NCBI RefSeq assembly: GCF_030317145.1
Contig: NZ_JASZYE010000001.1
Coordinates: 1,426,001-1,490,000 of the forward strand
DNA length: 64,000 nucleotides
Reading direction: 5' to 3'
Origin: Variovorax flavidus
GTDB lineage: Bacteria; Pseudomonadota; Gammaproteobacteria; Burkholderiales; Burkholderiaceae_C
A program made the position numbers and the translations under genes. The notes below the pieces were generated by a model. That model did no database searches and was not told the DNA's origin. It worked only from the letters and a program-made list of their open reading frames with translations. Positions 7,813-15,583 of this stretch are shown piece by piece. Within the stretch, counting starts at the first letter, position 1; every line of letters begins with the position of its first letter.

Positions 7813-8820
7813 ATGAAGAAACTGCTTCCTTCGCTGCTGGCAGGCGCCGCCACGGCACTGGCGCTCGCCCTGACTCCCGCGCACGCGCAGAACAAGCCGC
7901 AGGACAAGGTCACGCTGATGCTCAACTGGTATCTCTACAGCGAGCACGCGCCTTTCTTCCTCGGCAAGGAACGCGGCTACTACGCGGAAGAAGGCATCGA
8001 CCTCGACATCCAGGAAGGCCGGGGCTCCGCCGTCACGGCCCAGGCCGTCGCCGCCAAGTCGGCAACCTTCGGCTATATCGACGTCACGACCATGATCAAG
8101 GCCGCTGCCAAGGGCGCGCCGCTGAAGTCGACGGGCGTGCTGTTCCAGGTCAGCCCGATGTCCGTGATGGGCTTCACCGAGAAGAACATCAAGACACCGA
8201 AGGACATCATCGGCAAGACGGTGGCCACCACACCGGGCGACTCGATGTCGCAGATGTGGCCCCTGTTCCTCAAGGCCAACAACATCCAGCCCGACCAGGT
8301 GAAGATCGTCTCGGGCGATGCCCAGACCAAGCTGAATGCCGTGACCAACGGCCAAGCCGACCTGTTGCTCGGCTACGTGATGGACCAGGCGATCAAGCTG
8401 CAGGACGCCACGGGCAAGTCCGTCACACCGATCCGCTTTGCCGACTCCGGCGTCAACCAGATCAGCTCCGGGATCATCACGAACAAGAACCTGCTCACCG
8501 AGAACCCCGACCTCGTGAAGCGCTTCATGCGCGCCTCCACGCGCGCTGCCGAAGCGGCGGAGAAGGACCCCGCAGCCGCAGTCGACGCCATGCTGAAGGC
8601 CAACCCCAAGGCCGGCGTGCGCGACACGCTCATCGTCGGCATGAAGCAGAGCGTGGCGCTCTATCACACCAAGGACACGGCCAACCAGCGGCCGTTCCGC
8701 GTGGCGATGAAGAACGTCAACGACTCGCTCGACCTGCTCGTGCAGTACGGCGGCATGGACGCTGCGACGCGCGGCAAGCCTGAAGACTACGTGACCCTCG
8801 ACTTCCTCCCCGCCAACTGA
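7813..8820 (+). CDS. ABC transporter periplasmic binding protein, NMT1/THI5-like
   Basis: A 335-residue secreted protein. Residues 1-26 form a signal peptide ending near AHAQN, and the mature part has the NMT1/SsuA fold start (VTLMLNWYLYSEHAPFF). It binds the imported substrate for the permease and ATPase on either side. The LNWY opening is shared with hydroxymethylpyrimidine-precursor and aromatic or sulfonate binding proteins, so substrate assignment is open. The start is the ATG at 7813, preceded by CAGGAGA, not the long upstream frame. Confidence 0.92.
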   Translation: MKKLLPSLLAGAATALALALTPAHAQNKPQDKVTLMLNWYLYSEHAPFFLGKERGYYAEEGIDLDIQEGRGSAVTAQAVAAKSATFGYIDVTTMIKAAAKGAPLKSTGVLFQVSPMSVMGFTEKNIKTPKDIIGKTVATTPGDSMSQMWPLFLKANNIQPDQVKIVSGDAQTKLNAVTNGQADLLLGYVMDQAIKLQDATGKSVTPIRFADSGVNQISSGIITNKNLLTENPDLVKRFMRASTRAAEAAEKDPAAAVDAMLKANPKAGVRDTLIVGMKQSVALYHTKDTANQRPFRVAMKNVNDSLDLLVQYGGMDAATRGKPEDYVTLDFLPAN

Positions 8821-8855
8821 TCCTGCCGCTGCGCGCCTCACTCTCCACGCTTTCC

Positions 8856-9638
8856 ATGGCCCATGACAAACTGATCGAAGCGCGCGGCGTCTCGAAGATC
8901 TACCAAAGCAAGGATGGGCCGGTCGAATCGCTCAAGCCGCTGGACTTCTCGATTCGCGAAGGCGAGTTCGTGTCCGTCGTCGGCCCCTCGGGCTGCGGCA
9001 AGAGCACGCTACTGAAGATGGTGGCGGGCCTGCTGCCCATCAGCGGCGGAACGCTGAGCCTGGCGGGCCAGCCGATCAAGGGTCCGCAGAAGGACGTGGG
9101 CATCGTGTTCCAGAGCGCGGTGCTGCTGGCGTGGCGCAGCGTGGAGGACAACATCCTGCTGCAGGCCGAGATTCGCCACCTGCCCAAGGCCGCGGCGCGC
9201 GAACGTGCTCGCGAGCTGATGAAGATGGCCGGCCTCACGGGCTTCGAGAACAAGTACCCGTGGCAGCTCTCCGGCGGCATGCAGCAGCGTGCGTCGATCT
9301 GCCGCGCCCTCTTGCACGACCCTTCAGTGCTGTTGATGGACGAGCCATTCGGCGCACTCGACGCGATGACGCGCGAGAAGATGAACCTCGAACTGCAGCG
9401 CATCTGGTCCGCATCGAAGAAGACCGTGCTGCTCATCACGCACAGCATCCCCGAGGCGATCTTCCTCTCGGACCGGGTGATCGTCATGAGCGAGCGCCCC
9501 GGTTCAATCGCCGCCATCTACGACATCGACCTGCCGCGCCCCCGCCCGCTCGACGTGATGGGCACCGAGCGCTTTGCCTTCTATGCCCGCACCCTGCGCG
9601 CGCATTTCTTCGCGCAGGGCAACCTCGACGCACACTGA
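8856..9638 (+). CDS. ABC transporter ATP-binding protein, SsuB/TauB type
   Basis: A 260-residue ATPase with Walker A GPSGCGKST at 43-51, the Q-loop at about 86, signature LSGGMQQ at 138-144 and Walker B LLMDEP ending at 164. It powers the importer formed with the two preceding products. The stop codon lies 10 bp before the GTG of the enolase-superfamily gene, and GAGG overlaps the stop region, so the transporter and first catabolic gene are probably translated from one message. Confidence 0.95.
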   Translation: MAHDKLIEARGVSKIYQSKDGPVESLKPLDFSIREGEFVSVVGPSGCGKSTLLKMVAGLLPISGGTLSLAGQPIKGPQKDVGIVFQSAVLLAWRSVEDNILLQAEIRHLPKAAARERARELMKMAGLTGFENKYPWQLSGGMQQRASICRALLHDPSVLLMDEPFGALDAMTREKMNLELQRIWSASKKTVLLITHSIPEAIFLSDRVIVMSERPGSIAAIYDIDLPRPRPLDVMGTERFAFYARTLRAHFFAQGNLDAH

Positions 9639-9648
9639 GGCTTCCGCT

Positions 9649-11094
9649 GTGCCTGCCGTGACCTCATCCTCCGCGCCCCCCGTGCGAGTGCTGGCCGTCG
9701 AATTCGGCGTGCGGCCGATGACGCTGCGCCTGCCGTTCAAGTTTGGCGCCGTCACCCTTACACGCTGTCCGCAGGTGTTCGTGCGCGCCACCGTCGACTG
9801 CGGCACGCACGGCGCCGCGGAGGGCTGGGCGGCGGAACTGATGGTGCCCCGCTGGTTCGACAAGCGCGAAGGCTTCACGCAGGCCGACAACGTGCATCAC
9901 CTTCAGCAGGCACTCGAAGCCGCGGCGGACGCATACAGGACCGGCGCGCCACTCCCGGCTTTTGCGCTGTTCGCGCGTCACTACGAAGCGTTGATGGCGC
10001 ACGGTGCATCGCGTGGAATGACGGCGCTCTCCACCGCCTTCGGCCAAGCCGTGCTGGACCGCGCAGTGCTGGACGCCCTGTGCCGCACGATGCAGATTCC
10101 TGTCTATGCAGCCTTCCAGCGCAATCTGGTTGGCATCGGAGATACATCGCTCGCCGACGACTTGCGCGGGTGGGACTGGAACGGCTGGCTCGCCCAGCTC
10201 GCACCCGCCTCCCATCTGAACGCACGCCACACGGTGGGCATGCTCGATGCGCTTGAAGGCGACAGTGCCGATGCCGCAGGACTGCCGACGAGCCTGCCGG
10301 CCGTCGTGCGTCGCTACGGCCACCGCTTCTTCAAGATCAAGCTCGGCGGCCATCCCGAGGCCGACCTCGCGCGACTCGACGCAGTGCTCGAGACGCTCGA
10401 CGCGGTGGCACCGGGCCATCACTTCACGCTCGACGGCAACGAACAGTACACCGATACGCATGCGCTGCGCGCGCTGTGCGACGGCCTGCGTTCGCTGCCC
10501 CGGCTGGCCGCACGGCCCGAAGCACTGCTCTACCTCGAACAACCTCTGCCCCGCGATGCGAGCATGGATTCGTCGCTTGTCGGACTGGATGCGCCTGCGC
10601 CGCTGCTGCTCGACGAGGCCGACGGCACGCTCGACGCATTCGCCCTCGGTCGCCGGCACGGCTGGCGCGGCGTATCGAGCAAGGCCTGCAAGGGTCTGTA
10701 CAAGGCCGTCATCAACCGTGCACGCTGCGATCGGTGGAACCTCTCGGGCGGTGCACACGGCAGCCGCTTCTTCATGTCCGCCGAGGACCTGACCTGCCAG
10801 GCCGGGCTGGCTGTACAGCAGGACCTCGCGCTCGCGTCGCTGCTCGGTCTGTCGCACTGCGAGCGCAACGGCCATCACTACGTCGACGGCTTCGGCGATG
10901 CACCGTCCAACGAACAGTCCGACTTCGCCTCCGCTCACAGCGACCTGTATGAAACCGCCGCAGGCCGGCCGCGTCTCTCCATTCGCGACGGCCGCGTGGC
11001 CATCGCCTCGCTCGCGCGACCCGGCTTCGCGCACTGCGCCGATCCCGACTTCGACAGCCTCCAGCCCCTCTCGCAAGCACCTGCACTCGTGTAG
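9649..11094 (+). CDS. enolase-superfamily enzyme (mandelate racemase/muconate lactonizing-like)
   Basis: A 481-residue enzyme, longer than the usual 370-430. The C-terminal barrel keeps the expected residues: KIK at 229-231, metal ligands Asp262 (LDGNEQ), Glu297 (YLEQP) and Glu323 (LDEAD), and a lysine-rich SSKACKG at 343-349. Members abstract a proton alpha to a carboxylate, leading to dehydration, racemisation or cycloisomerisation. Acid-sugar dehydration fits the neighbouring dehydrogenase and aldolase-like genes, but this is inference. The GTG start at 9649 has GAGG 8 nt upstream; the frame is open from 9574 inside the ATPase gene. The N-terminal capping domain is poorly conserved, and the active-site roles should be confirmed on a model. 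Confidence 0.85.
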   Translation: MPAVTSSSAPPVRVLAVEFGVRPMTLRLPFKFGAVTLTRCPQVFVRATVDCGTHGAAEGWAAELMVPRWFDKREGFTQADNVHHLQQALEAAADAYRTGAPLPAFALFARHYEALMAHGASRGMTALSTAFGQAVLDRAVLDALCRTMQIPVYAAFQRNLVGIGDTSLADDLRGWDWNGWLAQLAPASHLNARHTVGMLDALEGDSADAAGLPTSLPAVVRRYGHRFFKIKLGGHPEADLARLDAVLETLDAVAPGHHFTLDGNEQYTDTHALRALCDGLRSLPRLAARPEALLYLEQPLPRDASMDSSLVGLDAPAPLLLDEADGTLDAFALGRRHGWRGVSSKACKGLYKAVINRARCDRWNLSGGAHGSRFFMSAEDLTCQAGLAVQQDLALASLLGLSHCERNGHHYVDGFGDAPSNEQSDFASAHSDLYETAAGRPRLSIRDGRVAIASLARPGFAHCADPDFDSLQPLSQAPALV

Positions 11095-11127
11095 GCGCCC
11101 GTTTTCCTCCCACCACAAAGAGACATC

Positions 11128-12102
11128 ATGCAATCCACTCGACGCGCCGCCCTGCTGGCCTGCCTCGCGCTCACGACCTCCTTCGGTGCAGCCGCACAGA
11201 ATGGCTACCCCAACAAGCCGATCCGCGTGATCGTCCCGTTCGCGGCCGGAAGCACCACCGACATCATCGCGCGCGCCATCGCCGAAAAGATGGGTGCGAG
11301 CATGGGCCAGACACTGGTGATCGACAACCGCGGCGGCGCCAGCGGCACCATCGGCCAGCAGGCCGTGGCGACGGCAGCGCCCGACGGCTACACGATCATG
11401 ATCCACTCGTCGTCGCACACGGTGAGCCCTTCGACCTTCGCGAAGCTGCCTTTCGACACGGTGAGCGACTTCGCCGGCGTCACGCCGATTTCAACGCTGC
11501 CGAACGCGCTGGTGATTTCTCCGTCCAAGAACATCAAGACCTTGAAGGAACTGGTCGCCGCCGCCAAGGCCAAGCCAGGCACCATCAACTTCGCGTCCGC
11601 CGGCCAGGGCAGCGCCACCCATCTCAATGCCGAGAAGTTCAAGCTGGCCGCGAAGATCGACGCGACCAACATCCCATTCAAGGGCTCGGCCGATGCCGTG
11701 ACCGAAGTCCTGTCGGGCCGCGTCGACTACTACTTCTCGCCCATCGCACCGGTCATCGGACAGATCAAGGAAGGCCACCTGCTCGCCCTGGCCGTCGGCT
11801 CACCGCAGCGAGCTGCTGCCCTGCCCGAGGTGCCGACCACCGCAGAGGCGGGCGTGCCCGGCTCCGAGTTCAATTTCTGGATCGGGATGATGGCGCCGGC
11901 CAAGACGCCGCGCGACATCGTCAGCCGACTGCACGACGAGGTCGCGAAGGCGCTCGCCAGCCCCGAGGTCAAGGAACGCTTCCTGAAGCTTGGCGCCGAT
12001 GCATGGACCCTCAAGCCCGAGCAGTTTGACGCCTACATCAAGGAAGAAATCGCCAGCAACGCCATCCTGGTGAAGGCCGCCGGCCTCTCGCCTGCCAACT
12101 AA
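11128..12102 (+). CDS. TctC/Bug-family tripartite tricarboxylate transporter binding protein
   Basis: A 324-residue periplasmic protein with a signal peptide (residues 1-23, ending near AAAQN) and the hallmark IRVIVPFAAGSTTD opening of Bug proteins. These bind carboxylated small molecules. No TctA or TctB membrane subunit is encoded nearby, so it may share a membrane complex encoded elsewhere or act as a sensor or scavenger, as is common for the many orphan Bug proteins of Burkholderiales. It lies inside the catabolic operon, which also has its own complete ABC importer, so the locus has two unrelated binding proteins. Confidence 0.92.
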   Translation: MQSTRRAALLACLALTTSFGAAAQNGYPNKPIRVIVPFAAGSTTDIIARAIAEKMGASMGQTLVIDNRGGASGTIGQQAVATAAPDGYTIMIHSSSHTVSPSTFAKLPFDTVSDFAGVTPISTLPNALVISPSKNIKTLKELVAAAKAKPGTINFASAGQGSATHLNAEKFKLAAKIDATNIPFKGSADAVTEVLSGRVDYYFSPIAPVIGQIKEGHLLALAVGSPQRAAALPEVPTTAEAGVPGSEFNFWIGMMAPAKTPRDIVSRLHDEVAKALASPEVKERFLKLGADAWTLKPEQFDAYIKEEIASNAILVKAAGLSPAN

Positions 12103-12128
12103 CCCTCACCCATACAGCGGAGAACCCC

Positions 12129-13292
12129 ATGGCACAACAACGACTCGGAATCATCATGCACGGCGTCACCGGACGCATGGGCATGAACCAACACCTGATC
12201 CGCTCCATCGTCGCGATTCGCGCGCAAGGCGGCGTGACGCTCTCGAACGGGGACAAGGTCATGCCCGACCCGATCCTCATCGGCCGCAATGCCGAGAAGA
12301 TCGAGGCCCTGGCCAAGGCCCACGGCATTGCCCGTTGGGGCACCGACCTTGACCAGGCGCTGGAGAACAAGGACGACACGATCTTCTTCGACGCCGGCAC
12401 CACGCAAATGCGCCCCACCCTGCTGGCCAAGGCCATCCGCGCGGGCAAGCACGTCTACTGCGAAAAGCCGATCGCGACCAACCTCAACGAAGCCGTCGAG
12501 ATCGCCCGCCTCGCGGAAGGCTCGGGCCTCAAGCACGGTGCGGTGCAGGACAAGCTCTTCCTGCCGGGCCTGCGCAAGCTCGACATGCTTCGCCGCGCGG
12601 GCTTTTTCGGACGCATGCTGTCGGTGCGCCTGGAGTTCGGCTACTGGGTTTTCGAGGGCGATCTGCAGCCGATCCAGCGCCCGTCGTGGAACTACCGCAA
12701 GGAAGACGGCGGCGGGATGATCCTGGACATGATGTGCCACTGGCGCTATGTGCTGGACAACCTGTTCGGCGAAGTGCAGTCGGTGTCCTGCATCGGCGCA
12801 ACGCACATCCCCAAGCGCTGGGACGAGGAAGGCAAGCCCTACGAAGCCACGGCCGACGACGCAGCCTACGCCACCTGCGAACTCAAGGGGCACAACGGCG
12901 AGCCGGTGATCGCGCAGCTCAACATGAGCTGGGCCACGCGGGTGCGCCGCGATGACCTCGTGACCTTCCACGTGGACGGCACCGACGGCTCCGCGGTGGC
13001 GGGCCTGTCGTCGTGCCGCGCGCAATCGCGCGTTGCCACGCCACGCCCGGTGTGGAATCCCGACGAGAAGCAGACCATGAACTTCTTCGACCAATGGCAG
13101 GAGATTCCGGACTCGCAGGTCTACGACAACGGCTTCAAGATCCAGTGGGAGCATTTCATCCGCCACGTGGTCGAGAACGCACCGTACAAGTGGACCTTGC
13201 CCGAGGGCGCGAAGGGCGTGCAACTGGTCGAGACCGCGCTCGAAAGCTGGAAGGACCGCCGCTGGGTCGACGTGCCCCAACTGAAGATCTGA
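12129..13292 (+). CDS. Gfo/Idh/MocA-family NAD(P)-dependent oxidoreductase
   Basis: A 387-residue dehydrogenase. The N-terminal Rossmann part has a glycine-rich turn (HGVTGRMG at 11-18, unusually close to the dihydrodipicolinate-reductase style) and the family EKP motif at 112-114 (VYCEKPIATN). The C-terminal part is the alpha/beta dimerisation and substrate domain. Such enzymes oxidise a sugar, cyclitol or glycoside hydroxyl, often at C1, C2 or C3. Together with the downstream TIM-barrel protein this recalls inositol and 3-keto-glycoside pathways. The gene follows the Bug gene by 26 bp and precedes the DUF993 gene by 8 bp. Confidence 0.9.
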   Translation: MAQQRLGIIMHGVTGRMGMNQHLIRSIVAIRAQGGVTLSNGDKVMPDPILIGRNAEKIEALAKAHGIARWGTDLDQALENKDDTIFFDAGTTQMRPTLLAKAIRAGKHVYCEKPIATNLNEAVEIARLAEGSGLKHGAVQDKLFLPGLRKLDMLRRAGFFGRMLSVRLEFGYWVFEGDLQPIQRPSWNYRKEDGGGMILDMMCHWRYVLDNLFGEVQSVSCIGATHIPKRWDEEGKPYEATADDAAYATCELKGHNGEPVIAQLNMSWATRVRRDDLVTFHVDGTDGSAVAGLSSCRAQSRVATPRPVWNPDEKQTMNFFDQWQEIPDSQVYDNGFKIQWEHFIRHVVENAPYKWTLPEGAKGVQLVETALESWKDRRWVDVPQLKI

Positions 13293-13300
13293 GTCGCGCC

Positions 13301-14488
13301 ATGGCCATCACGCTCACTCTTCCCACCGCGAGCGGCGCGCTCGCGCCTTACACGCTGCGCGGCACCACGCCGGTGAGGCCGCCCGCCGGCGTCAAGTTCG
13401 ACCGCATCGCCTATTCGGCGGCGCACGTTGTCGCCGATCCACTGGCGGCAGTCGATCCGTGGCTGCAATGCGCGGTCGACTGGGACGCCACCATCGGCTA
13501 CCGCCGCCACCTCTGGTCGTTGGGCCTGGGCGTCGCGGAAGCCATGGACACCGCCCAGCGCGGCATGGGCCTGGACTGGCCGACTTCGCTCGAACTCATC
13601 CGCCGCTCGCTCGACGCCGCGAAGGACGTGCCCGGTGCGCTGGTCGCTTCCGGTTGCGGCACCGACCACCTGAACCTCGACGACGTGAAGAGCGTGGACG
13701 ACGTGATCCGCGGATACGAAGATCAGATGGCGGCAATCGAAGCACTCGGCGGCAAGCTCATCGTGATGGCGAGCCGCGCGCTCGCCCGGGTCGCGAAAAG
13801 CCCCGCCGACTACGAGCGCGTGTACGACCGCATCCTGTCGCAGGCGAGGCAGCCGGTGGTGCTGCACTGGCTCGGCGACATGTTCGACCCGGCGCTGGCC
13901 GGCTACTGGGGCACTGCCGACGTCGACCGCGCAATGGATACGGCGCTCGGCATCATCGCGGCGCATCCGGACAAGGTCGACGGCATCAAGATCTCGCTGC
14001 TCGACAAGGACAAGGAGATCGCGATGCGCCGCCGCCTCCCGGCCGGCGTTCGCATGTACACCGGCGACGACTTCAACTACGCCGAGCTGATCGCAGGCGA
14101 CGGCCAGGGAAACGAGCCGACGCACGGCAAGAGCGATGCGCTACTGGGCATCTTCGATGCGATCGCGCCCGCCGCGAGCGCCGCACTGGGCGAACTCGCG
14201 AAAGGCAACGTGGAGAAGTTCCACGCCATCCTCGGCCCGACGGTACCGCTGTCGCGCCACATCTTCGCGGCGCCGACGCGCTTCTACAAGACGGGCGTGG
14301 TGTTCATGGCCTGGCTCAATGGCCACCAGAGCCACTTCACGATGGTGGGCGGCCAGCAGAGCACGCGATCGCTGCAGCACTTCGCCGAGCTGTTCAGGCT
14401 GGCCGACGCGGCCCATCTGCTGGAGCAGCCCGAGCTTGCGGTGAAGCGCATGAAGACGCTGCTCGCACTCCATGGCGTCGAGGGCTGA
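13301..14488 (+). CDS. DUF993 family protein, dihydrodipicolinate-synthase-like barrel
   Basis: A 395-residue protein of the DUF993 family, whose members are annotated as dihydrodipicolinate synthase-like TIM barrels and usually sit beside Gfo/Idh/MocA and sugar-isomerase genes. GIKISLLDKD near the middle provides a lysine at the place expected for a Schiff-base lysine in the DapA superfamily, though I cannot verify the alignment. A carbon-carbon lyase or hydratase role on a keto acid is the natural guess. The start is the ATG at 13301, just 8 bp after the previous stop; the long upstream frame overlaps the dehydrogenase gene and is a shadow. Confidence 0.85.
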   Translation: MAITLTLPTASGALAPYTLRGTTPVRPPAGVKFDRIAYSAAHVVADPLAAVDPWLQCAVDWDATIGYRRHLWSLGLGVAEAMDTAQRGMGLDWPTSLELIRRSLDAAKDVPGALVASGCGTDHLNLDDVKSVDDVIRGYEDQMAAIEALGGKLIVMASRALARVAKSPADYERVYDRILSQARQPVVLHWLGDMFDPALAGYWGTADVDRAMDTALGIIAAHPDKVDGIKISLLDKDKEIAMRRRLPAGVRMYTGDDFNYAELIAGDGQGNEPTHGKSDALLGIFDAIAPAASAALGELAKGNVEKFHAILGPTVPLSRHIFAAPTRFYKTGVVFMAWLNGHQSHFTMVGGQQSTRSLQHFAELFRLADAAHLLEQPELAVKRMKTLLALHGVEG

Positions 14489-14494
14489 ACAGTC

Positions 14495-15373
14495 ATGCGC
14501 GACTTTTCGCAGAACCACGACTGGCTGTCGATCAACACCGCAACGATCCGCAAGCAGCTCGGAACGGAGGTGCCGCTCGATCGCATCATCGACCAGTGCG
14601 CCGAACGCGGCATCCGCGCCATCAGCCCCTGGCGCGACCAGGTAGCGGCCGTCGGGCTCGACAGGGTCGCCAGGCAGCTCAAGGCGCACGGGATCGGGCT
14701 GTCGGGCTACTGCCGCGGCGGCTTCTTTCCCGCGCCCGACGCGGCCGGCCTGAAGGCTGCACTCGACGACAACCGCCGCGCCATCGACGAGGCGAAGACG
14801 CTCGACGCTCCCTGCCTCGTGCTGGTTGTCGGCGCCTTGCCGGGCGCGCTGGAAGGCAAGGCGCTCTACAAGGACATCGGCCGTGCGCGCGGCGAGGTGC
14901 GCGACGGCATCGCGGCCTCGCTCGACTACGCGCGCGAGGTCGGCATGCCGCTCGCCATCGAGCCCCTGCACCCGATGCAGGCAGCCGACCGCGCCTGCGT
15001 CAACACGCTGGAACACGCACTCGACCTGTGCGACGAACTCGATCCGACACGCTCCGGCATGCTCGGAGTCGCGCTCGACATCTATCACGTGTGGTGGGAC
15101 CCGAAGCTGCAGCAGCAGATCGCACGCGCCGGCAAGGAACGCCTGCTGGCCTACCACGTGTGCGACTGGCTCACGCCCACGCGCGACCTGCTTTCCGATC
15201 GCGGGATGATGGGCGACGGCGTCGTCGAACTGAAGAAGATCCGCGGCTGGGTCGAGGCGGCAGGCTTCGAGGGATTCAGCGAGGTCGAGATCTTCTCGGT
15301 GCTCGATTGGTGGAAGCGCTCAGGCGCAGAGACGCTGGACACCTGCATCGAGCGGCACCGCAGCGCGGTCTGA
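14495..15373 (+). CDS. sugar phosphate isomerase/epimerase-family TIM-barrel protein
   Basis: A 292-residue AP-endonuclease-2/xylose-isomerase-like barrel. Metal-binding acidic and histidine residues of the family are seen in AIEPLHPM, ALDIYHVWWDP, YHVCDW and the late EVEIFS segment. Family members epimerise or isomerise sugars, dehydrate keto-inositol (IolE) or cleave 3-keto glycosides. It is the last gene of the operon, 6 bp after DUF993, and is followed by a 210-bp gap. The specific reaction is unknown. Confidence 0.88.
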   Translation: MRDFSQNHDWLSINTATIRKQLGTEVPLDRIIDQCAERGIRAISPWRDQVAAVGLDRVARQLKAHGIGLSGYCRGGFFPAPDAAGLKAALDDNRRAIDEAKTLDAPCLVLVVGALPGALEGKALYKDIGRARGEVRDGIAASLDYAREVGMPLAIEPLHPMQAADRACVNTLEHALDLCDELDPTRSGMLGVALDIYHVWWDPKLQQQIARAGKERLLAYHVCDWLTPTRDLLSDRGMMGDGVVELKKIRGWVEAAGFEGFSEVEIFSVLDWWKRSGAETLDTCIERHRSAV

Positions 15374-15583
15374 GCGGAGTCGAAACGCCATCAGCGCCCC
15401 ATGACGAGGGGCGATTCGGCGCGCGCCGGATATTTCCACTCACTTAAAGGTTTTTTCTCCCCGCATAAAGAGGAAGCCAAAAGTTTTCAACTCCTTATCA
15501 TCCGGCCGCTCGAAGAACCCTTGTCAATTCAGCCGCAACGCCGAATTGCCGAGTTCATCGAGCTTCTTTAAACAGGGAGTTGT
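15374..15583 (+). promoter_or_regulatory. Intergenic leader of the RTX gene with palindrome
   Basis: This 210-bp AT-richer gap separates the catabolic operon from the RTX gene. It contains the near-perfect inverted repeat CAATTCAGC / GCCGAATTG (15525-15533 and 15540-15548, 6-nt spacer, 8 of 9 pairs), 35 bp before the start codon. The ribosome-binding site AGGGAG follows. The palindrome could be an operator; no clear terminator for the upstream operon is visible. Confidence 0.4.

Noticed and set aside
9664..11418. A 584-codon minus-strand open frame opposite the enolase-superfamily gene
   Set aside because: The plus strand has the metal-binding and lysine residues of the family and operon spacing; the antisense product is low-complexity.
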